Both the position numbers and the translations under genes were made by a program. From positions 310,001 through 374,000 of the forward strand of contig NZ_JBBNAD010000004.1 in the NCBI RefSeq assembly GCF_037996765.1: a stretch of 64,000 nt of DNA, given 5' to 3'. Source of the stretch: Bdellovibrio sp. GT3 (GTDB lineage Bacteria > Bdellovibrionota > Bdellovibrionia > Bdellovibrionales > Bdellovibrionaceae). Numbering within the stretch: the first letter of the stretch is position 1; each line of letters opens with the position of its first letter. Shown here in pieces: positions 41,848-51,265 of the stretch. The notes below the pieces were generated by a model. It did no database searches and was not told the DNA's origin. It was given only the letters and a program-made list of their open reading frames with translations.

Positions 41848-44794
41848 CGCCTTCGGCGGGGGCGAAGCCGCGGCGAAGGGTGTTTTCGGTGACGGCTGCG
41901 GGTTCCATGTATTGCTTGATATAATCTGGACCGCCGGTTTTTGAACCGATACCAGACATTTTGAAGCCGCCAAATGGATGACGGTCTACCATCGCACCCG
42001 TGATACCACGGTTGATGTACAGGTTACCCACTTCGAATTCTTCCTTCACGCGAGCGATGTTGGCAGGGGATCTGGAGAACATACCACCTGTCAGTGCGTA
42101 CTCTGTGGAGTTTGCGATTTCGATGGCTTGATCCAAGTTTTTCGCGCGGATCACGGCCACAACTGGTCCGAAGACTTCTTGTTGCGCTAATTTTGCGTCG
42201 CCTGGAACATCACCGAAGATTGTTGGCGGAACATAGAAACCGTTGTTTGGTGCAGTTCCTTTGAACAACAATTTGTTCGTCTTTTCAGTTTCAGCAATCG
42301 TATTCAAGATACGTTCGTGAGCTTCTTGGTCCACAACGGGGCCCATGTAAGCTTTAGGATTTTCTGCAGACTTAACTTCAATTGAACGAGCGGCTTCCAC
42401 CAAACGCTCTGTGAAACGATCGTAAACTTCATCCAAAACAATCACGCGGCTTGCCGCTGAACATTTTTGACCCGAGAATCCAAACGCGGAGTAAAGAACA
42501 CCATCAACTGCTTCGTCCAAGTCCGCATCGTTATCGATGATCACGGCGTTTTTACCACCCATCTCGATAATGCATCTCTTAACGTGTTGTTGACCTGGTT
42601 GAACCATCGAAGCGCGATTCAAGATGTGAAGACCCACAGCTTTAGAACCTGTGAAAGCGATCGTCGTCGTGAATTTGTGATTCACGATGTATTCGCCAAC
42701 TTCTTCACCCAAACCTGGCAAGAAGTTGATAACACCTGTTGGGAAACCAGCCTCTTGGATCATTTTCATCAAGCCCCAAGAAACCAAAGAAGATTGCTCT
42801 GCAGGTTTCATCACGACTGTATTTCCAGTCACTGCAGCTGCAGTCACCATGCCGGCTAGGATCGCTAATGGGAAGTTCCAAGGAGCGATAACCGCTGTTA
42901 CGCCACGAGATTTATAGATGTAGTGAGAAAGCTCGCCCGGCAATCCGCCCACGCGAAGTGGTTTTTGCAAAGCGCGCATATCACGAGCGTAGTAACGGCA
43001 GAAGTCGATCGCTTCGCCCACGTCACCATCAGCTTCCGCCCATGGTTTACCCACTTCAAGAACTTGAGTCGCGATCAATTGGAAACGATCACGTTGCATA
43101 AGATCTGCAAGTTTATCAACCAAAGCAGCGCGATCATTTGCTGGAACGTTTTTCCAAGTTTTGTAAGCAGTTTGTGCCGCCTGCATAGCTTGTTCAGCTT
43201 GCTCGATAGTTGCCATGTGAACTTTAGCTACAACTTGTGAGCTTTCAGAAGGATTCACGCGATCAAAGATCTTAGCAGATGTTTGTTCTTTGTTGTTGAT
43301 CATCAAAGGAACATTCACTGGAAGAGTCGCGCGCAATGAAGCGATCGCCTTTTCCATTTTTTCACGGTCTGCTTTAACAGCGAAATCCAAAAGGGGCTCG
43401 TTATAGAACTTGCCTGGTTTTTGCGGGATGATCGCAGATGTCGGAGTCAAACCGGAGGCTGGATCTTTTAAAAGCTCCGCCGTGGTTTTGTTGTCTGCGA
43501 ATTTTCCACGAAGCCATGATTCATTGGAAGAGTTTTCAAGCAAGCGACGAACAAGGTACGCCATACCTGGGATCAATTCACCGACAGGAGCGTATTCACG
43601 CATGCGGTAACCCATCTCGACGATAGTTTTTTTGATTGGCTCTGCCATTCCGTAAAGCATTTGGAATTCCAAAGCGTCTTTAGGGATGTTCAATTGTTCA
43701 GCGTAAAGCATACAAGCCGCGATGGTTCTTACGTTATGGGAAGCAAAAGCCGGGCGGATGTGTTTGATGTTTTCCAGGAAGTATTTTGCGCACACTTCGT
43801 AGTTCGCATCGGATTCCGCTTTGTTCGTGTAAACCGGTACCGGCCAGCCACGTTGTTCAGCTTCGATAGTTTCGTAGTCCCAGTAAGCGCCCTTAACCAG
43901 ACGAACCCAGAATGGTGTGCCACGTTTTTTTGCGAAGTCCGTCAACATTTTGCAATCTTCGAAGGAATCACGCAGGTAAGCCTGAATCACGATGCCGAAG
44001 AATTTGTAGTTTTTGAATTCGTCTTCGTTGATAAGTTCTGTGAAGGCTTCAAGTGTCAGGTGTTTGACGGAGTACTGCTCCATATCCAAATTAATGAAAA
44101 CACCTTTTTGCATACCCAAACGGAAAATAGGGCGCATGCGATCTTTTAGGATCTTTTTGGATTCATCCCAAGCAGAGTCTTTGATTTGCGAATAAAGTGC
44201 CGTCATTTTCACAGACACGTTTACTTTTGGAATAGCACCTTCGTGATCGCGATCGATCTGCGGAACTTCGTCCCATTTTTCAGCGTCTTTAGCGAGCCAG
44301 TTCACAAGCTCGATGCATTTGTTGGAATATTCCTGAGCTTCTTTTTCAGACAAGATCGCCTCGCCCAAAATATCCACTGTGAAAGTCATTTTGTTTTTGC
44401 GGGCTTTTTTAAGCACTGGCAAAGCATCATCCGGATTTTCACCGGTGATAAACATTTGCGCCATACCGACAACGTTTTTCTTAATCGCGCCGGCCATCAA
44501 GCCCGGAGCCAAAGAACCAAGTCCAAGTCCCACGTTGAATACTGGAGGAAGTTTTCCGCCATCTTCGGCGAAGTATTCTTTCAAGTGGCGAGCAACTTCG
44601 TCGCCCGAGTTGATAGAAGGAAGCACGTCCACGAAGCGGAACATGTTGGTTTTGAATTTTTCATTTTTCATACTCCATTCCATGATGGAGCCGTACCAGA
44701 AATCTTTGGAGAAGATGGAAGCCTTGGATTGGCTTTCCATGCGTTTCATAATTTCTTCGCCACGAGTGACGATCTTCGATTGGATATCGTTCAT
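41843..44794 (-). CDS. putA: bifunctional proline dehydrogenase / P5C dehydrogenase
   Basis: 983 residues. Proline dehydrogenase TIM barrel in the first half (FAD; 'VRLVKGAYWDYETIEAEQRGWPVPVY', 'FASHNVRTIA', 'EFQMLYGMAEP'). Glutamate-semialdehyde dehydrogenase in the second, with 'IMGMGGKNAV'-type Glu region (EMGGKNAVI), catalytic Cys in 'FGFSGQKCSAASR' and 'QQEVFGPVVAV'. It oxidises proline to glutamate. There is no N-terminal ribbon-helix-helix domain, so it is not a DNA-binding PutA. The large size without extra domains is normal for this class. Its stop codon overlaps a dispersed repeat. Confidence 0.96.
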   Translation of the reverse strand: MNDIQSKIVTRGEEIMKRMESQSKASIFSKDFWYGSIMEWSMKNEKFKTNMFRFVDVLPSINSGDEVARHLKEYFAEDGGKLPPVFNVGLGLGSLAPGLMAGAIKKNVVGMAQMFITGENPDDALPVLKKARKNKMTFTVDILGEAILSEKEAQEYSNKCIELVNWLAKDAEKWDEVPQIDRDHEGAIPKVNVSVKMTALYSQIKDSAWDESKKILKDRMRPIFRLGMQKGVFINLDMEQYSVKHLTLEAFTELINEDEFKNYKFFGIVIQAYLRDSFEDCKMLTDFAKKRGTPFWVRLVKGAYWDYETIEAEQRGWPVPVYTNKAESDANYEVCAKYFLENIKHIRPAFASHNVRTIAACMLYAEQLNIPKDALEFQMLYGMAEPIKKTIVEMGYRMREYAPVGELIPGMAYLVRRLLENSSNESWLRGKFADNKTTAELLKDPASGLTPTSAIIPQKPGKFYNEPLLDFAVKADREKMEKAIASLRATLPVNVPLMINNKEQTSAKIFDRVNPSESSQVVAKVHMATIEQAEQAMQAAQTAYKTWKNVPANDRAALVDKLADLMQRDRFQLIATQVLEVGKPWAEADGDVGEAIDFCRYYARDMRALQKPLRVGGLPGELSHYIYKSRGVTAVIAPWNFPLAILAGMVTAAAVTGNTVVMKPAEQSSLVSWGLMKMIQEAGFPTGVINFLPGLGEEVGEYIVNHKFTTTIAFTGSKAVGLHILNRASMVQPGQQHVKRCIIEMGGKNAVIIDNDADLDEAVDGVLYSAFGFSGQKCSAASRVIVLDEVYDRFTERLVEAARSIEVKSAENPKAYMGPVVDQEAHERILNTIAETEKTNKLLFKGTAPNNGFYVPPTIFGDVPGDAKLAQQEVFGPVVAVIRAKNLDQAIEIANSTEYALTGGMFSRSPANIARVKEEFEVGNLYINRGITGAMVDRHPFGGFKMSGIGSKTGGPDYIKQYMEPAAVTENTLRRGFAPAEGE

Positions 44795-44895
44795 AACTTT
44801 AGCTTTCTTGTGCCGGCGAAATAGGCCAGCAACTTTACCATGTGAGTGCTGGAATATTTACTCTGTGGCCCAAGAAATTCAAGCTATTTGCAGGG

Positions 44896-45483
44896 CTATT
44901 TGACGCTCCATTGGTGGGTGATTTTTCCCACGATTTCCGCCAATAAAACGTCACCGGGTTTGATCTGACCAACTCCGGCAGGAGTGCCTGTCAAAAGAAG
45001 GTCTCCGGCTACCACTGGGAAATGGTGACGCACATAGTCTATCTGTTCTTCAAATGGGAAAATCATCAACGAGGTGTTGCCGTTTTGGCGGAGCTCGCCA
45101 TTGACGGTCAATTTTATGCCGATGTTGCGAAGCTCATCCAGGTTTTCCACGGGAAAAAAGCGGGACAGCGGGCAGGCTTCAGTAAAACTTTTTGCCAAAG
45201 TCCAAGGCTGCCCCTTGGATTTTAGTTTGGATTGCAGTGTACGCTCCGTCAGATCCAACGCCACGCAGGCGGCGGATATTTGTAAGTTCTCGTCAAATTG
45301 CAAAGCAATTTCGACTTCGTGGTGCACATCCGTACTCCATTTTGGCAAATGAATCTCTGGGGCTGCGATGGTTGCGCAGCTGCCGGCCTTTAAAAATACC
45401 AGGGGTTCTGAAGGAACTTCATTTCCCAGTTCTTTGGCGTGTTCAACATAATTGCGACCGATTGCCCAGATGTTTTGAATCAT
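44896..45483 (-). CDS. fumarylacetoacetate hydrolase family protein
   Basis: 195 residues, the short YcgM-like form. 'IGRNYVEHAKELGNEVPSEPLVFLKA' and the metal-binding 'DVHHEVEIAL' (Glu-x-Glu) with 'LLTGTPAGVGQIKPGDVL' are diagnostic. Likely cleaves acylpyruvates or decarboxylates oxaloacetate. Start ATG 45483 overlaps the phosphatase gene end by 4 bp, so the two are coupled. Confidence 0.9.
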   Translation of the reverse strand: MIQNIWAIGRNYVEHAKELGNEVPSEPLVFLKAGSCATIAAPEIHLPKWSTDVHHEVEIALQFDENLQISAACVALDLTERTLQSKLKSKGQPWTLAKSFTEACPLSRFFPVENLDELRNIGIKLTVNGELRQNGNTSLMIFPFEEQIDYVRHHFPVVAGDLLLTGTPAGVGQIKPGDVLLAEIVGKITHQWSVK

Positions 45484-45971
45484 GGATTGATCCTTTTTAA
45501 ATCGAGAAATTTATAAAAACCGTCTTTCGCGACTTCAAAACCCACGCACTGGCACGGTGACCAATGGGAAAAGCGGTCCTCGCTTAGATCTGTCTCGCAC
45601 GGAATTACTGACATGGCTTCAATCACCCAGTCGTAATGGGAGCACAGATAAATCACATCGTTTTTGGATTCAGAGGCTTTTTCCAAAAGTTTGGAGATGC
45701 GTTTGCGGAATACTTGAAGGGACTCGTCACCGTGTTGCTCCAAAAGATCCTCCTGGTTTTCCAGAGGGAGTTTGAAATGTTCAGACAACGGGCGAAAGGT
45801 GCTGTGGGTGCGTTTGCGCGGCGAAACCCAAAGGTGAGTTGGCTGGGGTATTTCTTTTTTTAGAACCAAATCCAATAAGGTGGAGGCTTGATTGTGGCCC
45901 TCGGCCGTCAAATCCGGGTCTCCCGAGAAATCCATGGCTTTTTGGGCGTGGCGAAAAATATAAATCTTCAT
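45480..45971 (-). CDS. SixA-like histidine phosphatase
   Basis: 163 residues, phosphoglycerate-mutase fold. RHA motif at the start (FRHAQKA), 'DLTAEGHNQAS' and the second His in 'LCSHYDWVIEAM'. SixA dephosphorylates histidine phosphotransfer proteins in E. coli; the substrate here is not known. Coupled to the FAH gene. Confidence 0.85.
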   Translation of the reverse strand: MKIYIFRHAQKAMDFSGDPDLTAEGHNQASTLLDLVLKKEIPQPTHLWVSPRKRTHSTFRPLSEHFKLPLENQEDLLEQHGDESLQVFRKRISKLLEKASESKNDVIYLCSHYDWVIEAMSVIPCETDLSEDRFSHWSPCQCVGFEVAKDGFYKFLDLKRINP

Positions 45972-46058
45972 AATTCTGACTCTGCTATTGAAGCTTGAAT
46001 TTATGACGCTGCTTTGCTAGTTTCGGCTGTTATTTTCCATCTATTTCAGGAGTTTGTC

Positions 46059-46958
46059 ATGGGTAAAGAACGAGTTCACCGCTATGTCTCCAAAGATCTG
46101 ACAGTGCGTATCGCCGCAGTTAATGCGACGGAAGTCGTTCGACACATGCAGGATTTGCAGGACACTTATCCATTGGCAACTGTGGCAGTCGGTCGTGGCA
46201 TGGTGGGTGCTCTTTTGATGGCAGCACAACTTAAAGACGGTCAGCAAGTGGGACTTTTGTTCCGTGGTAATGGACCACTTAGCAGCGTTTATGCTGAAGC
46301 CAGCTACGAAGGCCATGTGCGTGGCTACACTCCGAATCCTCACTATCAGCCGGAAAGTTACGAAGGCGGCTTGAGCCTAAAAAAAGCCATCGGTATCGGA
46401 CTTTTGACAGTGGCTCGTCATCAGCCATTCCAAAAACAACCGTTTCAAGGAACTGTTGAATTGGTCAGCAGCGAAATCGGCGACGATATCGCTCACTACT
46501 TGCATCAGTCTCACCAAATTCGTTCTTTGGTTTCTTTGGGCGTTTACCTGGATGCCAACGGCAAAGTGCAATCTGCCGGTGGTGTGCTGATCGAAGTGAT
46601 GCCGGGTGTGGAAGAAAGCATGGTTGAAAAAATCATCGCCAACTACGAAGGCAAAAAACCAAATATCTCAAAACTATTGAACGAAGGCGCTTCGTGCATG
46701 GACCTTGTGGCTCCATTCATGGAAGGCATTCCGTTCGAAGAAATCGAACACAACCAAACTGTCGAGTACTCTTGCCCGTGCACAAAAGCCCGCGTAATGC
46801 GCGCCCTTGAAGCAATGGGTGAAGCAGAACTTCAGGACATGTTGGACAAAAAAGAAGAAGTCCACGTGACTTGCCAGGTGTGTGGCAAGCCCTACGATGT
46901 GTCTCTGGATGAAGTGGCCGAGCTGAAAAACCTACTTCACCGCGAGTCGATGAATTAG
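46059..46958 (+). CDS. hslO: Hsp33 redox-regulated chaperone
   Basis: 299 residues. C-terminal zinc-binding redox switch with CxC (SCPCTK) and CxxC (CQVCGK), and an N-terminal substrate-binding domain with 'GRGMVGALLMAAQLKDGQQV'. A holdase activated by oxidation of its four Cys. ATG 46059 is chosen because of GGAG upstream. A terminator follows. Confidence 0.95.
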   Translation: MGKERVHRYVSKDLTVRIAAVNATEVVRHMQDLQDTYPLATVAVGRGMVGALLMAAQLKDGQQVGLLFRGNGPLSSVYAEASYEGHVRGYTPNPHYQPESYEGGLSLKKAIGIGLLTVARHQPFQKQPFQGTVELVSSEIGDDIAHYLHQSHQIRSLVSLGVYLDANGKVQSAGGVLIEVMPGVEESMVEKIIANYEGKKPNISKLLNEGASCMDLVAPFMEGIPFEEIEHNQTVEYSCPCTKARVMRALEAMGEAELQDMLDKKEEVHVTCQVCGKPYDVSLDEVAELKNLLHRESMN

Positions 46959-46962
46959 ATTT

Positions 46963-46989
46963 AAAGGGAGCCTTGTGGCTCCTTTTTTT
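46963..46989 (+). terminator. Rho-independent terminator
   Basis: AAAGG(G)AGCC 46963-46972 with GGCTCCTTT 46977-46985, T-run to 46989. Confidence 0.85.
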
Positions 46990-46990
46990 C

Positions 46991-47007
46991 GCCGCCACAG
47001 TGGCGGT
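46991..47007. repeat. palindromic repeat copy 1 (central A)
   Basis: CCGCCAC-A-GTGGCGG at 46992-47006, directly behind the hslO terminator. Confidence 0.85.
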
Positions 47008-47199
47008 GACATCGGCAGCTTGGTTTTTCGATCTGTAACGCCTGATTTGCCATCCTGGCAGATGAGGGCCGCCCGCCCTCATACTCCGGGGAAAGATCAC
47101 CCATCCGGGGTGATCTTTCATTCACCCGATCGTTTATCAGTCTACAAAAAGGTCGCCCAAAGACGTGGCATGACCATCCGAAATCCCGTTTTCGTTTCG

Positions 47200-48171
47200 T
47201 TAAGATAGATATTTTATTGCTGTTTCTTTGCGATATTTCATTTTGTTGTGTCCCGCGCAAAGGATTTGTAAGTTCTGAAATGAATGATCGCCGCCGGCCC
47301 ATTGACTGTGTTTGTGATCGATTTGCAGTTTCCAAGAGCTGTTACATTGGCGTCCTGTTTTTGGGTCAATATATTGGCAGCATTTTTGTTCGCCGTGAAG
47401 CAGGCGCTTAATCTTTAATGAGGGCCGATTGGCTTCTTTTGCCGCCACTGTGGCGGTGAGCTTTGGCTCGGCCACAATTGAAGTGTTTGAGCTTTGACGA
47501 CAGGTTGCTTTAGTCGTCACGGGATCAGCATTTTTTGCGGATGATTTGCTTCCGGTTTTTTGAGCGATTACTTTGTCTGCTAAAAATTCAAAAAATTGCC
47601 CCAGGTCTGCATTGGAGACTGTATGCGACAGCAGTTCTTGGGCGCGTTTGATTTTAGCAAAGGCCTCCTTGGATAGAGTGAGTTCAAAACGAACACTTGC
47701 ATCGGCTTGAACTGTTTGTTTCGTGGCTTCAATGACCGGCAAATCAAAAAACTCCGTAACCTGCTGTTGGGATTGGGTGTGATTTTTGTGGCAAAGACTT
47801 GCCAAAATTTCTATTTTTTCTTGGGCACTTACTTTTTTGGATTGTGTTTTAAATACTTCCCGCGAAGCCTTTTGCAGCATGGAGATTTGATTGAGTTTGA
47901 TTTCGCCGCTTTGAATTTTTACTGCGATATCGGGAATTTCTTTAAGCAGGCGAGCGGCATCGATACGTCGTTGCGCGCTTCCCTCAGAGTAGCCGACACC
48001 CTGAACCAGATAGTCAAACAAACTTCCAAAGCCCAACTCAAGATAGGTGCGGCGGCAGTCGATTTCTTTAATGGTCAGTAAAACTTCATAGAGCAGGTCG
48101 CGCTCTTTTTGCGCCAGCGATTTGATTCTTTGATCTAGTTCGGTTTGGTTTAGCATTTTTAAATTCATCAT
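47200..48171 (-). CDS. HNH endonuclease family protein
   Basis: About 323 residues. The helical N-terminal ~180 residues resemble the domain paired with HNH domains in Bdellovibrio and phage-like proteins ('LGFGSLFDYLVQGVGYSEGSAQRRIDAARLLKEIP'). The HNH nuclease domain is at the C terminus: 'KLQIDHKHSQWAGGDHSFQNLQILCAGHN', with His and two Cys outside it. A palindromic repeat copy lies inside the coding region at 47442-47456, where the reading frame gives 'TATVAAKE'. ATG 48171 chosen (GGAGAC). Confidence 0.85.
   Translation of the reverse strand: MMNLKMLNQTELDQRIKSLAQKERDLLYEVLLTIKEIDCRRTYLELGFGSLFDYLVQGVGYSEGSAQRRIDAARLLKEIPDIAVKIQSGEIKLNQISMLQKASREVFKTQSKKVSAQEKIEILASLCHKNHTQSQQQVTEFFDLPVIEATKQTVQADASVRFELTLSKEAFAKIKRAQELLSHTVSNADLGQFFEFLADKVIAQKTGSKSSAKNADPVTTKATCRQSSNTSIVAEPKLTATVAAKEANRPSLKIKRLLHGEQKCCQYIDPKTGRQCNSSWKLQIDHKHSQWAGGDHSFQNLQILCAGHNKMKYRKETAIKYLS
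47441..47457. repeat. palindromic repeat copy 2 (central T)
   Basis: CCGCCAC-T-GTGGCGG at 47442-47456, within the HNH gene. Confidence 0.85.
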
Positions 48172-48204
48172 CGTTGTCTCCTGAATGTGGAGACAACATA
48201 ACAC

Positions 48205-48697
48205 GGGATTTTATAGGCAATATTTTGGAAGATACCGGAGGTATTGCGAACTCATTCGGTATGTGCGTAATTGCCGTCTGGTGGAGCGATAATTCGAAAA
48301 AGCATATTTTAAAAAATAAAAGCCAAATCGCTAATCCTGGCTAAATTGGTGGATTGGTTTTTTCCGTCAATGACTATTTTCTGTGTTTTTCTTTTGTAAT
48401 TGTCGCGAAATTTAGTCGCCTATTTGAATAAAAAAAGAGAGGTCGGATTTGCATCTGGGACTTTGGCGCTTAAAATCAAGATATCATTCAGCGAATACTA
48501 ACGGTACCGCCACCGTGGCGGTGAAGCGGTTTTTTTGCCGGCGGTCGGGTGACTGGCAGTACCTTTTAAATAGAGAATAGGGAAATAAGTCATTCAGGAA
48601 GGAAGGATCTGCGTAGACAAAATACAGTTTTGAATCTTATTCCTGTCAAAAAACCTGACAGTGGAGGTTTTCAGTTATTAGCACTATAAAGGTGTTT
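48205..48697. other. 493-bp gap between HNH and collagen-like genes
   Basis: AT-rich, no convincing gene. Holds the third palindromic repeat (48506-48522) and hairpin CTGTCA/TGACAG (48643-48661) in the likely leader of the collagen-like gene. No other feature recognised. Confidence 0.5.
48506..48522. repeat. palindromic repeat copy 3 (central C)
   Basis: ACCGCCAC-C-GTGGCGGT, 17 bp. Confidence 0.85.
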
Positions 48698-49927
48698 ATG
48701 AAAACCAATGCGAAGTTTTATTCGGCGTTTCTATTAACAGGCTTTATTCTGATGTATGGAATTGGTTGTTCTTTTAAAAAGGACGGAGCCGAAGAGGATA
48801 AAGACCAAAGCGTAGCAACGGCTGAAGAAGTCGCGAATGAGCTTGAGCGTATTAAGCAAGAGGCTTTGAAAAAGCAAACGCTTACGGCGAAGGATTTTGT
48901 ATTTGAGGTTCGCGAAGGGAAAGCACCAAATCAATATTCGGTTTCCATTAACTATCCGACTGTCGAGGGTGTGGTAGTGTATATTAGCCAGGGTAATGTA
49001 ATCCCAAATTCGCACTCTGGGATGGTTATCGAGACTGTTGGCGGAAGGTCGTTGAACTTTACTATTACTGCATTTAATAGCGCTGGTGTCATGGTTTTGA
49101 ATTCTACTGAAATAGTTGAAGTGCCCTTGGATATGGTGATATCTGAACTTTATCCCCTAAGTAAAGATACGAATTTAAAGTTAGGTCGCCTGTACCTAAA
49201 TGATGAGTCAACATTGCAAACCAACGGCTTCCTCCTATCCATCGAAGCAAACAAAATCTATGCTCGTCCGAAATCAAGAATTATCAATTTCAATTCCGGT
49301 GAATCCCTGACTCAAGAATCACAAAAAACCGGAGGTTCCATCACCCTTCGTGCGAAGCATGCCTCTGGCTTTCTATCAATCAACCTAAATGGTGTTGACG
49401 GTAAGAATGGTCGGTCAGGTGCAGAGTTGCAATCTATCACTCGAGCCTTTTCGGGTCGTGACGGATTTCCGGGTGAAGACGGTGAGTCAGACGGAGACGG
49501 TGATTGCAGTGATGCGTACGATGGAGGTCGGGGCAGCTGTGGCGTAATTAATATTCGCTGCCTTAAACAGCCTACGAATGGCGAAGATGGAGAAGACGGT
49601 GAAAACGGTGCGGATGGTGAAAATGGCGCCCGCGGTGGCGACACCGGTAATCTGTTCGTGCAAATTGAAGAGCATGACAGCTTCGCATTGAAGGTTTCAT
49701 TGAAGCCAGGCCAAGGTGGCAAAGGCGGCGAAGGAGCCCCTGGTAAACCGGGTGGCAAAGGTGGTTCTCCGGGTGATTTGGATGGTTACAAAGTTTGCAA
49801 GCCTGCTGTTAAGGGCAAGGATGGTGCCCCTGGGAAATCTGGCAAAACCGGTGGTAAGGGAGCTCCTGGTGGCTGCGGACTAGTAGAGCTTAATGGTCTA
49901 AAAAACGCCTTAGTTGAAAAGCCTTAG
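48698..49927 (+). CDS. collagen-like lipoprotein
   Basis: 409 residues with lipobox GIGC (~23-26), an acidic linker, a beta domain (~60-225) and a Gly-rich tail (~225-400) with Gly-x-y triplets: 'NGVDGKNGRSG', 'GEDGEDGENGADGENGARG' and 'GQGGKGGEGAPGKPGGKG'. Four Cys are scattered in the tail. Gly-x-y repeats form collagen triple helices or stalk structures. It probably projects from the outer membrane. Repeat copies 3 and 4 flank the gene on both sides. Confidence 0.85.
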   Translation: MKTNAKFYSAFLLTGFILMYGIGCSFKKDGAEEDKDQSVATAEEVANELERIKQEALKKQTLTAKDFVFEVREGKAPNQYSVSINYPTVEGVVVYISQGNVIPNSHSGMVIETVGGRSLNFTITAFNSAGVMVLNSTEIVEVPLDMVISELYPLSKDTNLKLGRLYLNDESTLQTNGFLLSIEANKIYARPKSRIINFNSGESLTQESQKTGGSITLRAKHASGFLSINLNGVDGKNGRSGAELQSITRAFSGRDGFPGEDGESDGDGDCSDAYDGGRGSCGVINIRCLKQPTNGEDGEDGENGADGENGARGGDTGNLFVQIEEHDSFALKVSLKPGQGGKGGEGAPGKPGGKGGSPGDLDGYKVCKPAVKGKDGAPGKSGKTGGKGAPGGCGLVELNGLKNALVEKP

Positions 49928-49939
49928 ATATTTCCGAGT

Positions 49940-49956
49940 ACCGCCACGGTGGCGGT
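49940..49956. repeat. palindromic repeat copy 4 (central G)
   Basis: ACCGCCAC-G-GTGGCGGT, 17 bp, just behind the collagen-like gene. Confidence 0.85.
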
Positions 49957-50080
49957 ATAGTTCCCTATACCAATCTCAAATTGATACGTCATTCACGAAA
50001 TGGCACCTGTCTATCCTTTGAGCGCCCAAACCCACGGTGGTTTCGGGCGGGGTGGAGCAGTCCTTGCTTTACCATAGGGT

Positions 50081-51265
50081 ATGATAAAACCGTCCCTAAA
50101 CCTTATTAAACGCAGCTCTTTACCTTGGATGACCGCTTTCATTCTGGTGGTGGCGGCAATTTCAGTTCTGAGCTTCGTTCTGGAAGTGAATAGAGCTCAA
50201 GGGTCGGTGGCGCAGTACTTTTCTATCTGGGAAGAGGACATCGCGAAATCCCTTTTAGTAAAGCAGGATTCAACTCTTCTGGATAAGATTCTTGGACAGC
50301 TTAAAGAGGTTCACAGTTCAGTTGCCAATGTTTCTGTGAAGCCAACCGAAGGTCTTTGCTCATTTCAGAACAACATTCCAATTACATTGTACTCTTTGCC
50401 GGCAGGTCAGGTGCAGGTCTGCTATAGCAGCACGGATCTGGCTTTAAAAACTGTGACTTCCCCGATCTTTTTGATTGGTGTTTTTTTGGGCTTGATGTTT
50501 GTGTCCTTCGGTTCCCGCCGTGAACTATTGAATCGCATGCAGGAACAAAAGCTTCAGTCAGAACTTGAGCGTAATAAAGAAATCTCTGAAATTTCCCGTC
50601 AAGTCGCTCACGACATTCGCGGCCCATTGATGGCCTTGACCACATTGACTCAGCTTTCCCATGAGATGAGCAATGAAAAGAAAGAACTTCTAAGTCTGGC
50701 TGTGGGCAGAATTCGTGGTATCGCCGATGACTTGTTGTTGCGTGGCAGATCAGGTCACGAAAAAAATGAAGTTGCAATAAAGGCAAGTAAACCAGCAGGG
50801 GACCAGACGGATATTATTCAAGTCGCAGATCGCCTGTTGAAAGAATATAAGTTTTCTTATCCACAAATCGAATTTACGTGGCATCAGCATGTGAAAGCTG
50901 AAAAGTTGCAATTGCCACTGGATGAAATGAAACTGCTTCGTGTATTGGGCAATATTTTGAATAATTCAATTGAAGCAGCCCCTGAATCTGAGGCTTCAGT
51001 TAGTATTTCTTTATTGGATCGCGATCAAAACTGGCTTTTACAAGTCATGGATAACGGCAGTGGTATTCCCGAGGAAGTTCTTCCTCAACTTATGAACGAA
51101 GGCAAAAGCTTCGGTAAAGAAAACGGCAATGGTTTAGGTTTGTATGATGCCCGCAAAACATTGCAGGCCGTCGGTGGAGATTTGCAAATCCGCTCTCGTG
51201 TGGGAGTCGGTACTCAAGTGATCATGGTCATTCCAAAAATCACAGCTCAAATGTCAGTATCATAA
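50081..51265 (+). CDS. sensor histidine kinase
   Basis: 394 residues: TM1 (~14-36), periplasmic loop (~100 residues), TM2 (~125-145), dimerisation helix with H-box 'VAHDIRGPLMALTTL', and the ATPase domain with N-box 'ILNNSIEAA', G1 'DNGSGIPEE' and G2 'GNGLGLYDARKTL'. No HAMP is obvious. No response regulator is adjacent, so it is an orphan. The stop codon overlaps the GGTGCCAGGTCC repeat. Confidence 0.92.
   Translation: MIKPSLNLIKRSSLPWMTAFILVVAAISVLSFVLEVNRAQGSVAQYFSIWEEDIAKSLLVKQDSTLLDKILGQLKEVHSSVANVSVKPTEGLCSFQNNIPITLYSLPAGQVQVCYSSTDLALKTVTSPIFLIGVFLGLMFVSFGSRRELLNRMQEQKLQSELERNKEISEISRQVAHDIRGPLMALTTLTQLSHEMSNEKKELLSLAVGRIRGIADDLLLRGRSGHEKNEVAIKASKPAGDQTDIIQVADRLLKEYKFSYPQIEFTWHQHVKAEKLQLPLDEMKLLRVLGNILNNSIEAAPESEASVSISLLDRDQNWLLQVMDNGSGIPEEVLPQLMNEGKSFGKENGNGLGLYDARKTLQAVGGDLQIRSRVGVGTQVIMVIPKITAQMSVS

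Noticed and set aside
46961-47335. Minus-strand frames with basic, low-complexity products after hslO
   Set aside because: They read through a terminator and the palindromic repeat and have no homologous-looking motif; considered spurious.
49312-49758. Minus-strand Pro/Ser-rich frame
   Set aside because: Antisense of the collagen-like Gly-x-y region, an artefact of its composition.
46991-49956. Palindromes as ordinary terminators
   Set aside because: No T-tracts follow and one copy is inside a gene.
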